Assembly: GCA_021613375.1 (NCBI GenBank)
Contig: CM038726.1
Location: 15,172,341 to 15,236,340, forward strand
Source: Megaleporinus macrocephalus
Lineage: Eukaryota > Chordata > Actinopteri > Characiformes > Anostomidae
Reading direction: 5' to 3'
DNA length: 64,000 nt
Shown: positions 33,548-46,345 of the stretch, one piece after another
Position numbering within the stretch: position 1 is the first letter of the stretch
Layout of the letters: every line of letters begins with the position of its first letter
Notes under the pieces: generated by a model
Told to the model about the DNA's origin: nothing
Database searches by the model: none
Seen by the model: the letters and a program-made list of their open reading frames with translations, nothing else
Translations under genes and position numbers: made by a program

Positions 33548-35307
33548 TTTACTGCAGCTCAACATTATGGGCAGACATACACAAAGTGCTGCTTTTGCTG
33601 TGTGGCAATAATTTAGGTTTGGTGACAGAACATTTTGTTGCTACCATAGGATATTACAGGTCACACTTAAAGCCAATAAGTTGATTTATTAGTCAGCTAA
33701 TTCACAGAATCACATCTGTATCATACAGTCAAATACCAAAGGCTAGAATTTCTCTATACTTACAAATACTCTTTACAGAAAACCTGTTGATTGAAAATTG
33801 GCATACCATAAAACACTGTCTTCTTTCTTCAAATACAATCCCACATTCAAAAAAGAGGACAGGTAATTCAGCCTGAATTTCTAATTTCTGGACTCCTAAA
33901 TCCTAAACTGTTACGTAACTTTCTAGATTTTATATTTGTGCACTTTTTTTTCTGGTGCTGTTCATGGTAACAGATTAGGATAAAAACCAAAGGCCTATTT
34001 CTTTAACCTTTTAATTTTCTAACTACTTTTAGCTTTTAATCCTTACATTTGTGTTCATAAGACATTTTATTATGATTTGACTTTGAAATCGTTGGGCATA
34101 CTGCCATGTTATGTTATATTTGGTTTTTGGTGTCCAAACAAATAGAAAAATAGAACAGACACTAGATAGTGATGCAGAATTTAATAGTAATGCATTGCAT
34201 ACTTTTGTACCTATGCATGTACTTAATTGCATTCAATTGCAAAACAACTAGGGGTGCGACCAGAATTTCTGTCACTATAAAACTGGTAAATATCTGTTTG
34301 AAAACGAGAGAGAATGAAATACATACTGTGATAATTTTGTATTTGTCTATCATATGGTCAAATTATTCTGGATTTCATTTCTGTATTCTTTGTTGGCCAA
34401 GAATTTCCCTTTCAGTGCACCAGTAAAAACAGCAGTAATTACTCCATGTAAGGGTTAAATGATTCTCCAAACGTTATAGTAGCATTTCTGGTAATATGAA
34501 ACGGGCGTGATACGACAGAGCTGAGAATCCTTGTCACACGCTGCTATGGTATGAGCAGGCAAACTAATTCATAGGCATAGACTTCATGCTTCAGATGTCT
34601 TACTGTTAATCTGATGCAACTGTATAGCTTGAGATAGTGACATTTCAGTGGAATCTGGAGAAGGGAGACATGTTTCAAATGCCTTTCCTTAGTCATCTTC
34701 ATCTAGCGCATCAAAGAAGCACTCAGACACGAAGGATTTGCTGCCGTCCTGCTTTACGTGAAGCCTTTTTAGGCCAGGATTGCGTTTGATTAACATCTTG
34801 GGTACTAGCCCAAGACATTGAACGCTGTACTTTATTCTAGTAGAATTGCATCTAGTCAAGAAAAATGTAAGAATATCACAAATTTCAGCATCGTACAATG
34901 TGCACAGAAAGGATGTCACACAGTGCGTCCATATTATATTGTCACTGTCATATAAACTTGTTTTCTTTCTGTCTTTCTTTCCTTCTTTATTTATCATTGT
35001 ATGTTGTAATGAGCCAAGTGCTCTTCACATTAGGACCAATAGAATTAATGTGATTTAAAATAAACAATAACGTGTTTAGTCATCATTTGGAAAGAGGTTT
35101 TTTATAAACAAAACATTTGAGAATTTATTGTCTACTCGTTGCTTTTATTATAGCTTCCATTCTTTTTGCTTCCAGTCTCAAGAGTAACTTGTCAGTGTTT
35201 CAAAAGAATGAGCAGGAATGTTTTTTATACCTCGAAAGTTCAATTTTGAATGTTTTCTGCTTCTCACAATCCACATAATCCCAAACACAGTGATACTGAG
35301 GTGGTCG

Positions 35308-35795
35308 TTTCAAGTCTTTTTCCTTTTTTTGCTTTTTTTATTGAGTTGTCTTCTCACAATTGAATCCTCAGCGAAGTGCCAAAATCTAGCAGAGAGCCCT
35401 TTCAAAAGATTAGAGGCTGTTTCTGCAGCATTGCATGGGCATAACATTAAAACCCACCTCCGTTTATCCGCACGCACTGCCTATTTTATTAGCTCCACTT
35501 ACGTTATAGGATAACTTTGTAGTCCAACAACTACAGACTGTAGTCCATCTGCTTCTCTGCATACATTGTTTATTCCCTTTTACCCTGTTCTTTGATGGTC
35601 AGGACCCCCACAGGAACCATCATAGAGTAGGTACTTTTAGAGGGGGGTAGATCTTTCTCAACAGTGTCCTTTGGGTAGAGTCCTGTGATCACTTGTGAAG
35701 GACTAGAGGATGACAAAACCCAACATCACATCTACATGCTTCATTTTCAAGTCTTTTTCTTTTTTTGCTTTTTTTATTGAGTTGTCTTCTCACAA
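35308..35795. repeat. Inserted 385-bp composite block flanked by about 51-bp direct repeats
   Basis: 35308-35359 and 35745-35795 are near-identical direct repeats (tttcaagtctttttc at the start, gagttgtcttctcacaa at the end; one base length difference). The segment between them (35360-35744) matches 37490-37900. It consists of a Tc1-like 3' portion (gaatcctcagcgaagtgcca) joined to one arm of the foldback element (gcacgcactgcctattttat). Confidence 0.88.
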
Positions 35796-37269
35796 GGGGA
35801 AGAGCATTTTTTTCAGATCTAAAACCAGAGTGGAGCTTGATTTTCTCCTCTTTGCTCATAAATGTTAACTTCATGTACTTTCTACCCGATTGATGCGGTG
35901 GTGATTTGTCACAAGCTGCATGGTCCTCTACTGTATATGTCTACTTGTACTTTATGTGTATGTATGTAAATACCTTTATACAGGGGTGAGTAGCTGCAAC
36001 ACCTCATTAAGAAAAAGGTTTGTTATTCTGGTGAAATTCGTTATTCTGGTGAGTTACAAAAGTACCATGCTGGAAAAATAAAACTACATAAGTACTTATC
36101 TTTTTGTTTGCTTTTGCTCAAAAATAAAGTCATAAATTTTCAAAAGTTTGATCGTTTACAAAGCCCTGTATAAATGCCTACACCATCAAATCAGAATAAC
36201 GTTTGATAACTAGATGTTGATGAAATTCTTGAATCCAAGTTACTGAGTAATTGAATCTTGTTGCTACCCTCTTTTACCTATATAACATTAATGTAATAAG
36301 AACATCCTGTTCTTAAACCAAAATTAAATAGTTTTGCTTTGTCAGTTTTAAAACAATGAAACATAAACGTTTTCCAAGGTCAGGAGCATCTTGTTGTTCC
36401 TGACATCATAACATTGCCCCTATTTTTCTCCACCTTTCCTTGCCCAGTCATTAGCAGTGAGATGGACTGTGGCATTTGTTACAGCTCGTTTAAAGGCGCT
36501 CATGTGTATGAGTCAGTTTGACCTTTAGCAAACAATCAAGACACTGAAGGGGCTGTTCGCCAAGTTTAGGACATGCGAGTAAGATGAGAGGAAGAAGCCA
36601 AGATGGAGAGATGGAGTAAGAACAAAACCGCTGTAATCAGATCTGCTTACTGTTACATTATAGGCCTAAGATTTAAACATGACTTCAGTCTGTTCAGCTG
36701 TTTTGTGTGTTTAAGCTTGAGAATGCTGTTAACTTACTTAATGTTTGGCTGTTGATACATTCATACTTTGGATTTGTCTCCATAAAATAATAAAAATCTG
36801 AGATTTCTATGTGCTAGCGTGTTTTCTGTTGCTATATAAAAGCAAAATTCAGCCTTCACTGTGGAATTTATTTATTTTATCTGGCTGCACACACACATTC
36901 AGAGCAGTTTTTTAAAATAAAATATATGATGTCATTTTCTTCATTGTAAAATTATAAGAGAGTTAAAGATGGCATTATCAGTATTTATAAAAAATATAAT
37001 ATGTGAATGTACTACGTGATGTTATAGTGAGTCACTATAGTGTCAAGCCTGCCTTCGCTTCCCACATGAGCAGATGAAAAAGAACCACACCTGCTTGCAT
37101 CATTCGCTTGCTGGTAGAAGTCTAGCCATTCACTAACAAATTAGCAAGACCGTTAGCGGAGTTATCTAGTTAACTATACTTTTAAAACTCTTGTTCAAAT
37201 GAGGGAGTTCAGCTACTACACAAACTCCATATGAACAGCGCAGCTAACAGATTGGGACACTCTGGATGC

Positions 37270-37571
37270 AGCCATTTCACTCAGCCTAAGCCTAAGTAGC
37301 CGAATTCACCATTCCCAATGCCAAGCATGGTTGACCGAGATATAAAGCCCCAGGTATTGGGCCGTGGAGCAGTGAACCTGTATTCTCTGGGGTAACAAAG
37401 CTTCATTGAATACCTTGTGGCATTTGTGCTTCAGAACTACTCATCCAAAACCAGTACCTGACCTCACTAATGCTCTTGTGACTGAATGCAATCGAATCCT
37501 CAGCGAAGTGCCAAAATCCAGTGGAGAGCCCTTTTAAAAGATTAGAGGCTGTCTCTGCAGCATTGCATGGC
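37270..37571 (+). mobile_element. Tc1/mariner-like transposon remnant
   Basis: Nucleotide blocks such as caatgccaagcatggttga, gcagtgaacctgtattctct, cctgacctcactaatgctct and aaaagattagaggctgt follow the order of a fish Tc1-like transposase gene, with internal deletions. No open frame survives. The foldback element begins 28 bp downstream. Confidence 0.65.
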
Positions 37572-37598
37572 CAGGACTTTTGGACGTGTCGTGTAAAG

Positions 37599-38291
37599 CG
37601 ATCAGCCATAACATAAAAAAAAAAAAAACCTACCTCCATTTATCTGCACGCACTGCCTATTTTATTAGCTCCACTTATGTCATAGAAAGACTTTGTAGTT
37701 CAACAACTACAGACTCTAGTCCATCTGTTTCTCTGCATACATTGTTTATTCCCCTTTACCCCATTCTTTAATGGTTAGGACCCCCACAGGACCACCATAG
37801 AGCAGGTACTTTTAGGGGTGCAGATCTTTCTTAACAGTGTCCTGTGGGTAGAGTACGGTGACCACTTGTGTAGGATGACAAACCCAAACTGCAGCAACTG
37901 ATGAGCCATCGTTTCTGACTTTACATCTATATGTTGGACCCACAGGGTAGGCTTCTCTATTAGAGTGGACAGTGAGTGGACACAGTGTCTAAAAACTCCA
38001 ACAGCACTGCTGTGTCTGATCCACTCTTACCAACAGAACACACTAACCACGACCACGTCAGTGTCACTGCAGTGCTGAGAATGACCCACCACCCAAATAA
38101 TATCTGCTCTGTGGTCCTTTGCGGGTCCTGACCATTGAAGAACAGGGTGAAAGGGGACTTACAGAATGCAGTCCCTCTGTTTCACTCTATACATTGTAAG
38201 TGTAGAACCACAAAGTGCACCTGTATTGTAATTGAAGCTGATAAAATGGACAATGAGTGTATATACAGTGGTCTTAATGTTATGGCTGATG
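37599..38291. mobile_element. Foldback (long inverted-repeat) element
   Basis: Outer ends gatcagccataacat (37599) and atgttatggctgat (to 38291) are complementary. Inward, the arms pair over about 250 bp with gaps: cttaatgg..aggacccccacaggac on the left against gcgggtcctgaccattgaag on the right. The middle has gtggacagtgagtggacaca. The family is common in otophysan fishes (recollection). A third, rearranged copy is at 52505-52939. Confidence 0.75.
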
Positions 38292-38648
38292 GGTGTATTT
38301 TAAAGATTAGAGAGTAAAAGGCTGTGATTTGAGGGCACAGACCACTTATAAATGATTTGCTTTAGAATAGCATTGTATATTCTTATTGATATGAGCCTGA
38401 TCTCAAATGGCTGTTGCCATGGTGTGTACTTCAGCAACAATGGGAAATAGAAGAGCTGATTAAAAGGCAGAAAAAGCCACTTCTTGTTTTAGGATTAAAG
38501 GGTTAACTGGCCTTGTTGGAATGCTGTGCTTCTGTTGGTATATGAGGGTTTTCTTGAAATACACTTTGTGGTTTTGGGGCAAAAGCTTTGTAAACCATCA
38601 TTCATTGTGTTGGTAAAGTTGCATTTACACGCTTTCTCCTTCTCACAG

Positions 38649-38949
38649 GGCTTTCATCATGGTCAGTTTAGCAGCCAGGATGAGAACAGCTCCATATTTG
38701 TGAACGAGGCGGCTTTCCTGACTCCTTCCATGAATAACAGACACCTTCATGATCAACAGCATCAGTATCATCACAACCCCCACCTGCGTCCTGGACTGCT
38801 GGGCTACACCGACTCCCCCAGTGCCCAGAATAGTCTGAACTCTCTCCTGGCTTGGTCCAATCATAGACATGCCACCATAGGCATGTCAAACCCTTCCACG
38901 GCGCAAGAAGGATGGGTAGGAAGCCAAGGTACAGAGAACACAAAAGATG
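38649..38949 (+). CDS. arhgef18: Exon 14: Ser/His/Asn-rich C-terminal tail
   Basis: Acceptor cttctcacag before 38649 and donor aagatg|gtaatt; 301 nt, phase 0 in and 1 out. It encodes residues 788-887: GFHHGQFSSQDENSSIFVNE, AAFLTPSMNN, a His/Gln-rich run, and SAQNSLNSLLAWSNHRHA. Low complexity and no recognised domain. It follows a 10.6-kb intron, so a further symmetric exon in that intron cannot be ruled out. Splice sites, open frame and phase with the final exon support it. Confidence 0.85.
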
Positions 38950-39254
38950 GTAATTATTTTTCATTTCAGCCTGGTTGAAACCAAAACTGAAATATTTCAG
39001 AATTAGTATTGTTTAATTTTGTTGCCCAATTCTTTATTGCTATCAGAAGTTCTCTTAACTTCAGTTTACTTGCTGTTTTTTAGTGTGACAGCACCTACAT
39101 TGAAAGTTAACTGTGCTGAGATTAACATTTAATAAAATACAACATCAAAAATGATAAAATCTAACAATAGAATAAAAGTATGCTGTACATTGAAGTAAGA
39201 AAAGGGTGAAATTTGCACAATCGTTAATTTTTGCACCTCTGTTTTTATTTAGAT

Positions 39255-39800
39255 TTTACAGTACAACAAACAAACAGGACACATCATTAAAATAAATAAC
39301 TAAACACACTCCAACCCCCTTAGCTATGCCAGCAGGAAAAAAGCAGCACCTTTATACATTTTGTAAACATTTACATGTTTTATGCCAGACTATACTTCAA
39401 ACAATACTTGTATGATCTTGCTGGTTCTCTAAATAGGGAGTCCAAATATCTGAGAAATCTGAGAAATATCTACTAGGCTTCCCAGCACATTCATATCTGA
39501 TCTTCTCCATATGCAATGTACTACAGAGCTTGCTCAACCAAGTCTCAAACTTGGGCACAATTTCTTTGTTCCATAAAATATATTTTTTAGCTATTATCAT
39601 GCCATGCTGTATTCCTGTGTCCTGTAGTGACCACAAACCCCTATATTTAATGACCAGCCTAAGATAGCAATTGCAGGGTCTGGAGAGAGGTCAATTTTGT
39701 AAGATTTAGAGTAACTACTAAACACCTCCGCCCAGAACTGGCACAGTTTAGGACAGTACCAGAATAGGGTGGCACTGTTCTTTTTCTTAAACCAATATTA
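39255..39800 (-). mobile_element. 5'-truncated L1/Tx1-like LINE 3' end, antisense
   Basis: Minus-strand translation gives ATLFWYCPKLCQFWAEVF, SYKIDLSPDPAIAILG and, after a frame break, KFETWLSKLCSTLHMEKIRY. This is the conserved C-terminal order of L1/Tx1-type ORF2 (HCFW-CP-...FW; DP-IA--G; W---M...EK--Y). It is broken and lacks the reverse transcriptase core. Confidence 0.72.
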
Positions 39801-40693
39801 ACAGCAGATACTTTGGGTTTTTAACCTACTGTTACTACTTTGAAGTCCCAGCTGGAGATTCATTGACTTACTAGACACATACTGCCAAGACAGTCAGCAG
39901 AGCTCGAATTTAGAATTTAACCCATCCGTGCAGTGAAACACTCACATTCACACACTAGTGAACAGAAACACTAGGAAGCAGTAAGCACACCTCCCCCAAT
40001 AGCTGGCTAGCTATTTTTAAGGGGTAAAATTTTGGAGGGCAAAAGAGCAGTGAGTTTGAGAGAAACATTACAGAACAAAGAAAAAAAATGCACATACACA
40101 TATTATTGTAAAAATAAATGAAAAATAAAATAATAATAATTTTATTCAAGGTTGAAATACCAGTTAGAAGTGTTTCCCTCTGCTCACCTCTCACCAGTCC
40201 CTTCTTTTCAATTCAAGAAAATGTCCAATTTGACTAAGGACGTGCGAAATGTCTGAATATGACTGTAGGTTCTGTGCAGTGCAGCCCAAATATCTGTTGT
40301 CTGTGGGTGTGAAAGAAAGAGAGAGAGAGAGAGAGAAACAAAGGGAGGACGAGAAAGAAAGTGAATGTTTGGAAACCGTCTGAGGCTTGTGTAAACACTG
40401 TTGGCTCACCTTTGCCAAAACTTGTGCCCCCCTTTTAACTGCGGCCAAGGCTCAAGTGTTCTGTTTTTGCTATTAATCTGTCTGCTAACAAAAACTCCCT
40501 CCCATCCCTCTTTTATACACACACACATTCACTCACAGAGACACGCATCCGTCACGGCAATCAATCGGCCCTCCATCTATCGACCGGCCATGGTGGACGG
40601 TGGCATGTGAATCAAGGCGAGTGGGCGATGGAAGACTGATTGGAACATCGATCTGAAAAATCTTTACAAAACTCATTACAGGGCAACCTGTCA

Positions 40694-40812
40694 TCTCTCT
40701 CTCTCTCTTTCTTTCTCTCTCTCTCACTGTCTCTCTCTCTCACTGTCTCTCTCTCTCACTGTCTCTTATTCTCTCTCTCTCTCACTGTCTCTCTCATTCT
40801 CTCTCTCTCTCA
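40694..40812. repeat. CT-rich microsatellite with 'cactgtctct' higher units
   Basis: (CT)n interrupted by repeated ctcactgtct blocks. Confidence 0.9.
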
Positions 40813-43800
40813 CACACACAAGAAACGGCGAGAGAGAGAGATCCACACAAACATATTAATCTAATATTTTCTTGCCTCATGTCAGGAAAGTCTGTTTAGC
40901 ACCAGGTTGTAATTTGCACACACAAATCCATGTTCTTAGCTTTACAAGCGTATTTGGCAAAGGCCACGGTGAACCGATGGGTCCCCTAGTGATGTAGACA
41001 CCAGTGGACAATTTAAGTCTTAAAAAAAAACAAAAAACTGACACTATTTTAACCCCGGATTGATTAGCCAAGACATGTGGGTCCAGATTCTAAAAACGCT
41101 GCACCACATTTGCTGTCACCCAAATAGCACGGCAATAACAGTTGGCTATTTCATAAACGAGGATCACCAGTATCTTTCAATGCCAGTGCGATGTGAGGCG
41201 TGGTCACGCATTTCCTTTATTTTAACATGGTGATTTGTTAACCGGAAACCACTCCTGACTCTAATTTTCCTAATAAGAAGCTGATGTGGATTAAAAGATT
41301 TTTTCTGTAATGCTTTCACATCTGTTTGGTCCCTCATGCAAGTAATCTGTACTTTATTCACACACAGCTAATTGATGAGTTTATTTAAAAGATGTTTTGA
41401 TCTGTTTGGTTGAAGCAGCATGACAAATCTTCAAACTTTCTGCATTAGGTTCAGTGTTTGGTGAATCCCCCCTGCTGTGTGTGGAAAGTAATCCAAACAC
41501 GTGAAAAGGAATTGGTTCAATTTCAAGTTTGATTAGACTTTCTTGTAAGTAGTTCTAGCTTAGAATTCCAATAAATTCACATGTAAAATGACGTAATTTT
41601 TATACTAATAGTTTTCTAGTAAAGTTACTTACGAATTAAATATTTACAAGTTGTCAATATATTTTCACAATTGTTTATTAAATTCCTTAGTTTAAGAAAA
41701 ATAGCAAATAAAAGCTAAAGTATCTTACAGTAGTAATTAGAACTTCAGTTAGTGTCATTTAAAAGCATCTTTACTACAAAATGTACCAATATTTGCCAGC
41801 GATTCTACACTTGAATACTTCTGGGAAATTTGGTTTTCTTGGCTTTTTTAAATTGTTAATTGTGATTGGCTCTTGCTCAGGACACCACTAATTACAGTAA
41901 TGGTGACTTATTTACATTGTTGCACATTTTATGTGCTGCTTAACACAAGAATGAACACAAGTTGCCAGCATAATGTGGTATCGTATGCTTGGTTGGCATG
42001 CTAGCACTCAGATGGGAGTTCAGTGCACCTGCTGTTGTCTAAAATGGCCCTCAGCATTCGGCTGCATGGTGACGTTCTGTTCATTATTGTAGTTCACAGT
42101 AGATCACACTCTACACTGAATATCATTGATCTGCCTGCACAGCCTGAATAAATACCTAGCTGAGCAGGTTAAGAGATTTGTATGTACAGAAAAAGTGTTA
42201 GCCTTGCAGCTCCGGTGCTAACCTAAAGGAGAAGAATTCAGACTCCAGATACTTTGGCTGATTAGTGACTGGAGTAAGTGAAAAGTTGCGCAAATAAATT
42301 TTTCACTGAATCAGTTATTTACCTGCATGCTCGCCGCTTAAAATATATCATGAAACGTGTCAAAAGGTAGCAGCAATAACGCCTCCACAACCTGCTGTCC
42401 CTGGTTAGATATTGTGCCGCAGTGAGGAATCATTCAGAGCAGAACTGAAATCATCACCAGCTTGTTAAGATGTTAAAAGTAATAATAAATTGTGAATACA
42501 GTCTGAAATATGTCCCAATAATTTTGCTTGCTTATAATATTTAGTGACAAAATGAACAAAGTTTAGAGATTTCATCACATATTTGGATCTGAAAGTAGCA
42601 TAAAATGTTTTTTGTTGTGTTAAATTGTCATGTTATGTAAAATTGTCTACCCTCAGCCTCGCCAGGTTAACAGAATTCACATTTTTCAAGTTTTTGGTCA
42701 ATTTCATCCTCAGTCGAAAACCCAGCATGCATTGTACAAAAGCAAGTAATCCTGGCTGCTAGTGTAGCTGCTGATGGAGAGATTATTACAAAAAGACATG
42801 ATATTTGGCTTTCTAGCAGTAAGGTAATAATTATTTTCTGGCATTCATTTTGCATTAAAAAGCTTAAAAAGTCCCTCAAGTGTCCACCCCATGCAGATTT
42901 TCAAAGTTCCTCCCTCTCCCCCCCGGCAGGTTCACAACAGATATAGCAGTTATAGCTTTTTCACTTTGGCTGGCGTGTCTCTTTAATATGAAGAATTAAT
43001 TACTATTATTAAATTATTATTTTTTCCCTTTTTTTGCAGGCTAAACAATTAGTCCTGCTTTCCACAAACAGTACCTGTCAGTGTTGAATCACTCTCAGCA
43101 TTGCCTCCAAATATTGATCGCCTGATTAACCTTCACTGCTTATTGGCAGGCTGTCGAGGCTTAGTACACTCAAGCCTGTGTTTTAACAAGACCAGAGCCA
43201 CTGGACGTGTCACTTGTGCTCCACTTCTAATCCACTTCTGCTCCATATGTACCATGACATCCAGCCGTAATGCGCTGCCAGGACTCCTTAAAATCCACAT
43301 TTATGGTGCTGTTTATACAAACACTGTAGAGTGAGCTTTTATTCCGGTTGTGTTGCATAGCTCATGAGGATCCTTGATGACAGTTAAAGTGACAGTTTGG
43401 CAATTTATGCAGTTTTCCTTCCCACTTAATCAGTGAGACAAGACATATTTGGTGCCTGAAGTTGCGTCTGCAGTATTTTTTTTCCTCTGGAACTATGAGG
43501 CTAATGTCGATAACAAGTGATGTAAGCTTACACCACATTAATTAGCCTCGTGTGGAAACTGCATGCCTAAATCTGAACACGCCGCAGACTGCTTGTTAAG
43601 GAAACATAAATAGGCTTGGACTGTCAAAGTGCACAAAAGTACAGACAAAATTCAGGCTTTAGGAGAAGTCTGTGAGATTACTTATTACTTATTCCTGCCT
43701 ACAACTACAGTTTAATATTCCTGTCATGTTATGCAAAAGAATTGTTGTGCTGTGTTATATTCTTCAGCCTTGTCGGTTTGAAAGAATTCACAGTTTTCTT

Positions 43801-45517
43801 TGGGATGACATTTTACTGTAGGGTACTGCACATCACACCTTGTCATAAAAACTGACACAACCCTACATTAATGTGTATTCTGTGATGCCTCTTTCGCTAT
43901 AAAGGTTACATTTTTCAGTCTTGATTAAAGTTATTTGAGATAACCACCTATTGGTTACCAATATAACTAGGTTGCAGACGGCAAAGCTACACATTGCAGT
44001 TACAGTAAAATATTCCACTTTTGAGCGGAAACATTAGCTATTTGTCCTGCTTCCACATTCTCCAGTTAACAAATCTAAAACATTTCTAAAACACGCCAAA
44101 ACAGTTCCTTACGACTTCAAGATACGTCATCTCTGGTGGTTTTTTATGGTGGTTATTACATAATTACCAGAAAATATCTTGTAAAAAAATTTTTTACTTG
44201 GCTTAACCTAAATCACAGTGAAATCACTGAGTAGCACTGCTGTTTTTTTGTTTATATATATATATATATATATATGCTGCAAAGGGTTCTCAGATTTCAA
44301 CGTTTATATAGACTCCATAATCAGTCAGACATTGCTATGCTCCTAATCATCTTGAACAGCACAGTAAGCTTCGTGATTACAAAATACAACATCTTAATAA
44401 GCACAACTTGGGTTTGTTATCGAACGCGATCAGGCTTTTATTATAACTTGTAGATCCACAGGTAGTCGAGCGAGAAATCACCTTTGATGCAGGCTTAACA
44501 AGAATCCTAGTGCTAACTCCACAAGGCTCATGGACTGAAACCTCTGGTCTTATCAAGCCTTTTCAGATCAGTAAGAATAACACAATGTCTAAAACTATAT
44601 TCTTGCACGTGACGCGGGTTTGAAAGGCTACATAGGAGCTCATTGAATGCAGCTGTGCAGCACACCATGTGGTGCGGTTACTGCTTCTGGTGTGAAATTG
44701 GTTTAAGATTTTACCGTGATCCACTGCACGTATTGAGCCAAGTCAAAAACTGTAGCCTGTTTATTAAGAAAGCAGTAGCCTGTTAGGTAGCCTACAGGTA
44801 TTAACGTAGTTTGCAAATATTCGATTTTTGACATTACCTATCGCAATATTTTCTTTAATTACAAGATTCTTTCTTGTAATTATGACTTGCGTCATTTTTA
44901 TAGCGTATTTACTCTAATATGTAATATATCAAGTAATTAGATATATTGAATTAAGATATTTTTTCAGAATTGTGTTATTGCATCTAGTAATGATGGCATG
45001 CTGAACGCTTTGCTCTCATTCTGCTTAGCAGCAGCACCACCCTTCAAATCTCTCTATACAGGCTGCTACAAATGTAGCAGTGCCTTTTTTTATTATAATT
45101 GTTGTTTTCCTTTTTACCCAAAGTCCCCTTTTAACAGCTGAATGTTATTCAAGTGTAATGATACATTTTGCATATCACTGATTAATAAGCTTACTTGTTG
45201 GCTGCATTAGATTTGTGGATTTGGTGGAAACCTGCCTAATCGCCTACATTTGGGTAAAAATTGTATACAATGTATTGAAATATTAACATTGAATACTTCT
45301 TCTAAAACCTTGAGCATAACATAACAATCTGCAACATCACTGAATGTAACCGGAATACCTGCAAATGCTTTGTTTACTAGTTGATTAACTAAATGCTTTG
45401 GTCATTTATCTGTAGTTCTTGTGGTGACTAACCCGGGATCTAAGCCACTGGCATTTTTGACCATTTGCTGTGTAAAATAGCTTTAACTTACCTGAAACTT
45501 TTTTCCTTTTCCTGCAG

Positions 45518-45675
45518 ATGAGGGTCCGCCATGCCATGCCGGAGAAGCTTGGACAGCAGGGGTAGCAGGGGTGGGACTTTACCAAAGTGACACCCTCTCC
45601 TTGCCTCCACCATATGTTTCCATGGAAACGGAGAACCGGGATACCGAGGGAGAGGAGAACATTGTGTATCTTTAA
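45518..45675 (+). CDS. arhgef18: Exon 15: final coding exon with stop
   Basis: Acceptor ccttttcctgcag before 45518; stop TAA at 45673-45675. Joined in phase to exon 14 it encodes residues 888-939, ending YVSMETENRDTEGEENIVYL. The acidic stretch followed by a short hydrophobic end resembles the ...EDVIFF-type terminus of mammalian ARHGEF18. This supports the call, although the exon is short and separated by a 6.6-kb intron. Confidence 0.82.
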
Positions 45676-46345
45676 ACTGGCATTTGTTTAAACTCTGAAG
45701 GTCTGAAGCGAAGCCCTCGAAGAAGGAACACAAACAGAGCTCCGGTTCTTGTCCGGAAATTGCGGTGACTCAAGTGATCAGTGGAGGTTTAGCCTCTCAC
45801 ACATCAGATTTATACCCATGTTTATATTTTCAGACCACGTTTGCACTTTCGTATTCTGATCTGGAGGATGCTGGAGCTTTTAGTCTGATCTAGTCTGATT
45901 CATAAGCAAGCATTAAACAAACCGTTTCTAACCCGCTGTTATTATTAAGGAGTTCTGTTCAGTTTTTCGCTTCTGTAATCGAGACGCTACCAAACCTTAC
46001 TAAACTTTAACCCTTTTGCAAGTACAGTCTGTCCCACTGGTGGGGTTTGCAGTGGCTGGTCCTTAGATAGTACAGTCCTGCCAATGGGATCAGCTGACGA
46101 GGCAATCCACTTTAGTTCTTCTTGTTTATCAAACCTGGCTGCTCACAGAGTATCCCAAAAACTCAAATAGCAAAGAACATGGTGACGTTTTGCTTCTGTG
46201 TTAATCAGTGTAAGCAAAAACTTTCCATTTATAGTCAGCAGTGTCATGACAACCTTTCTCCAGGCCTGTATGCAAAGATCTTTTTCATGGAACCTTTTAC
46301 CTTATAGAAGGGGCACTCAAATAAAAAGCAAGACGTTTCAGCATT
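45676..46345 (+). other. Probable 3' untranslated region of the arhgef18-like gene
   Basis: Noncoding sequence after the stop codon. The first canonical polyadenylation signal is AATAAA at 46320-46325, preceded by a weaker ATTAAA at 45912. A second AATAAA lies near 46965. The end point given is an estimate of the cleavage site. Confidence 0.45.
46320..46325 (+). promoter_or_regulatory. Candidate polyadenylation signal AATAAA
   Basis: First exact AATAAA downstream of the stop at 45675, about 645 bp into the 3'UTR. No transcript evidence is available, so use of this site is inferred. Confidence 0.4.

Larger units (their letters stand above)
28072..38648 (+). other. Intron 13-14 (10.6 kb)
   Basis: The longest intron. 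It contains two hAT elements (28248-28564, 31363-32241), a tandem duplication (30607-31134), a (CA)n (32940-32970), an (ATT)n (33499-33547), an inserted composite block (35308-35795), a Tc1 remnant (37270-37571) and a foldback element (37599-38291). I see nothing recognisable in 28565-30600 and 33550-35300, nor in 35800-37260. Confidence 0.7.
38950..45517 (+). other. Intron 14-15 (6.6 kb)
   Basis: Contains an antisense LINE 3' end (39255-39800), a (GA)n (40316-40336), a CT-rich microsatellite (40694-40812) and a short (TA)n (44255-44275). I see nothing recognised in 41000-44200 or 44300-45490. Confidence 0.65.
1827..45675 (+). other. arhgef18: Gene span: ARHGEF18-like Rho guanine-nucleotide exchange factor (15 exons seen, 5' end missing)
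   Basis: Dbl-family exchange factor that, by family knowledge, loads GTP on RhoA (and Rac1 for ARHGEF18) at the actin cytoskeleton and apical junctions. Joining 15 exons gives 2,820 in-frame bases after one leading base: 939 residues plus stop. Approximate domain order: acidic linker 1-60, DH 81-275, PH 318-430, Pro-rich linker 513-606, coiled coil 607-765, Ser/His-rich tail to 939. Conserved blocks include [56 protein letters not shown] and [24 protein letters not shown]18 is preferred over ARHGEF2 because of the post-PH EEERKVAEAK/LICSSLEEK segment and the Glu/Arg-rich coiled coil with LERLREGQRNVERER. Any upstream zinc finger or N-terminal exons lie before the window. The fish a/b paralogue cannot be decided from this sequence alone. 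Confidence 0.9.

Noticed and set aside
40401..40864. Ser/Leu-rich frames near 40.5-40.8 kb
   Set aside because: They arise from the CT microsatellite.
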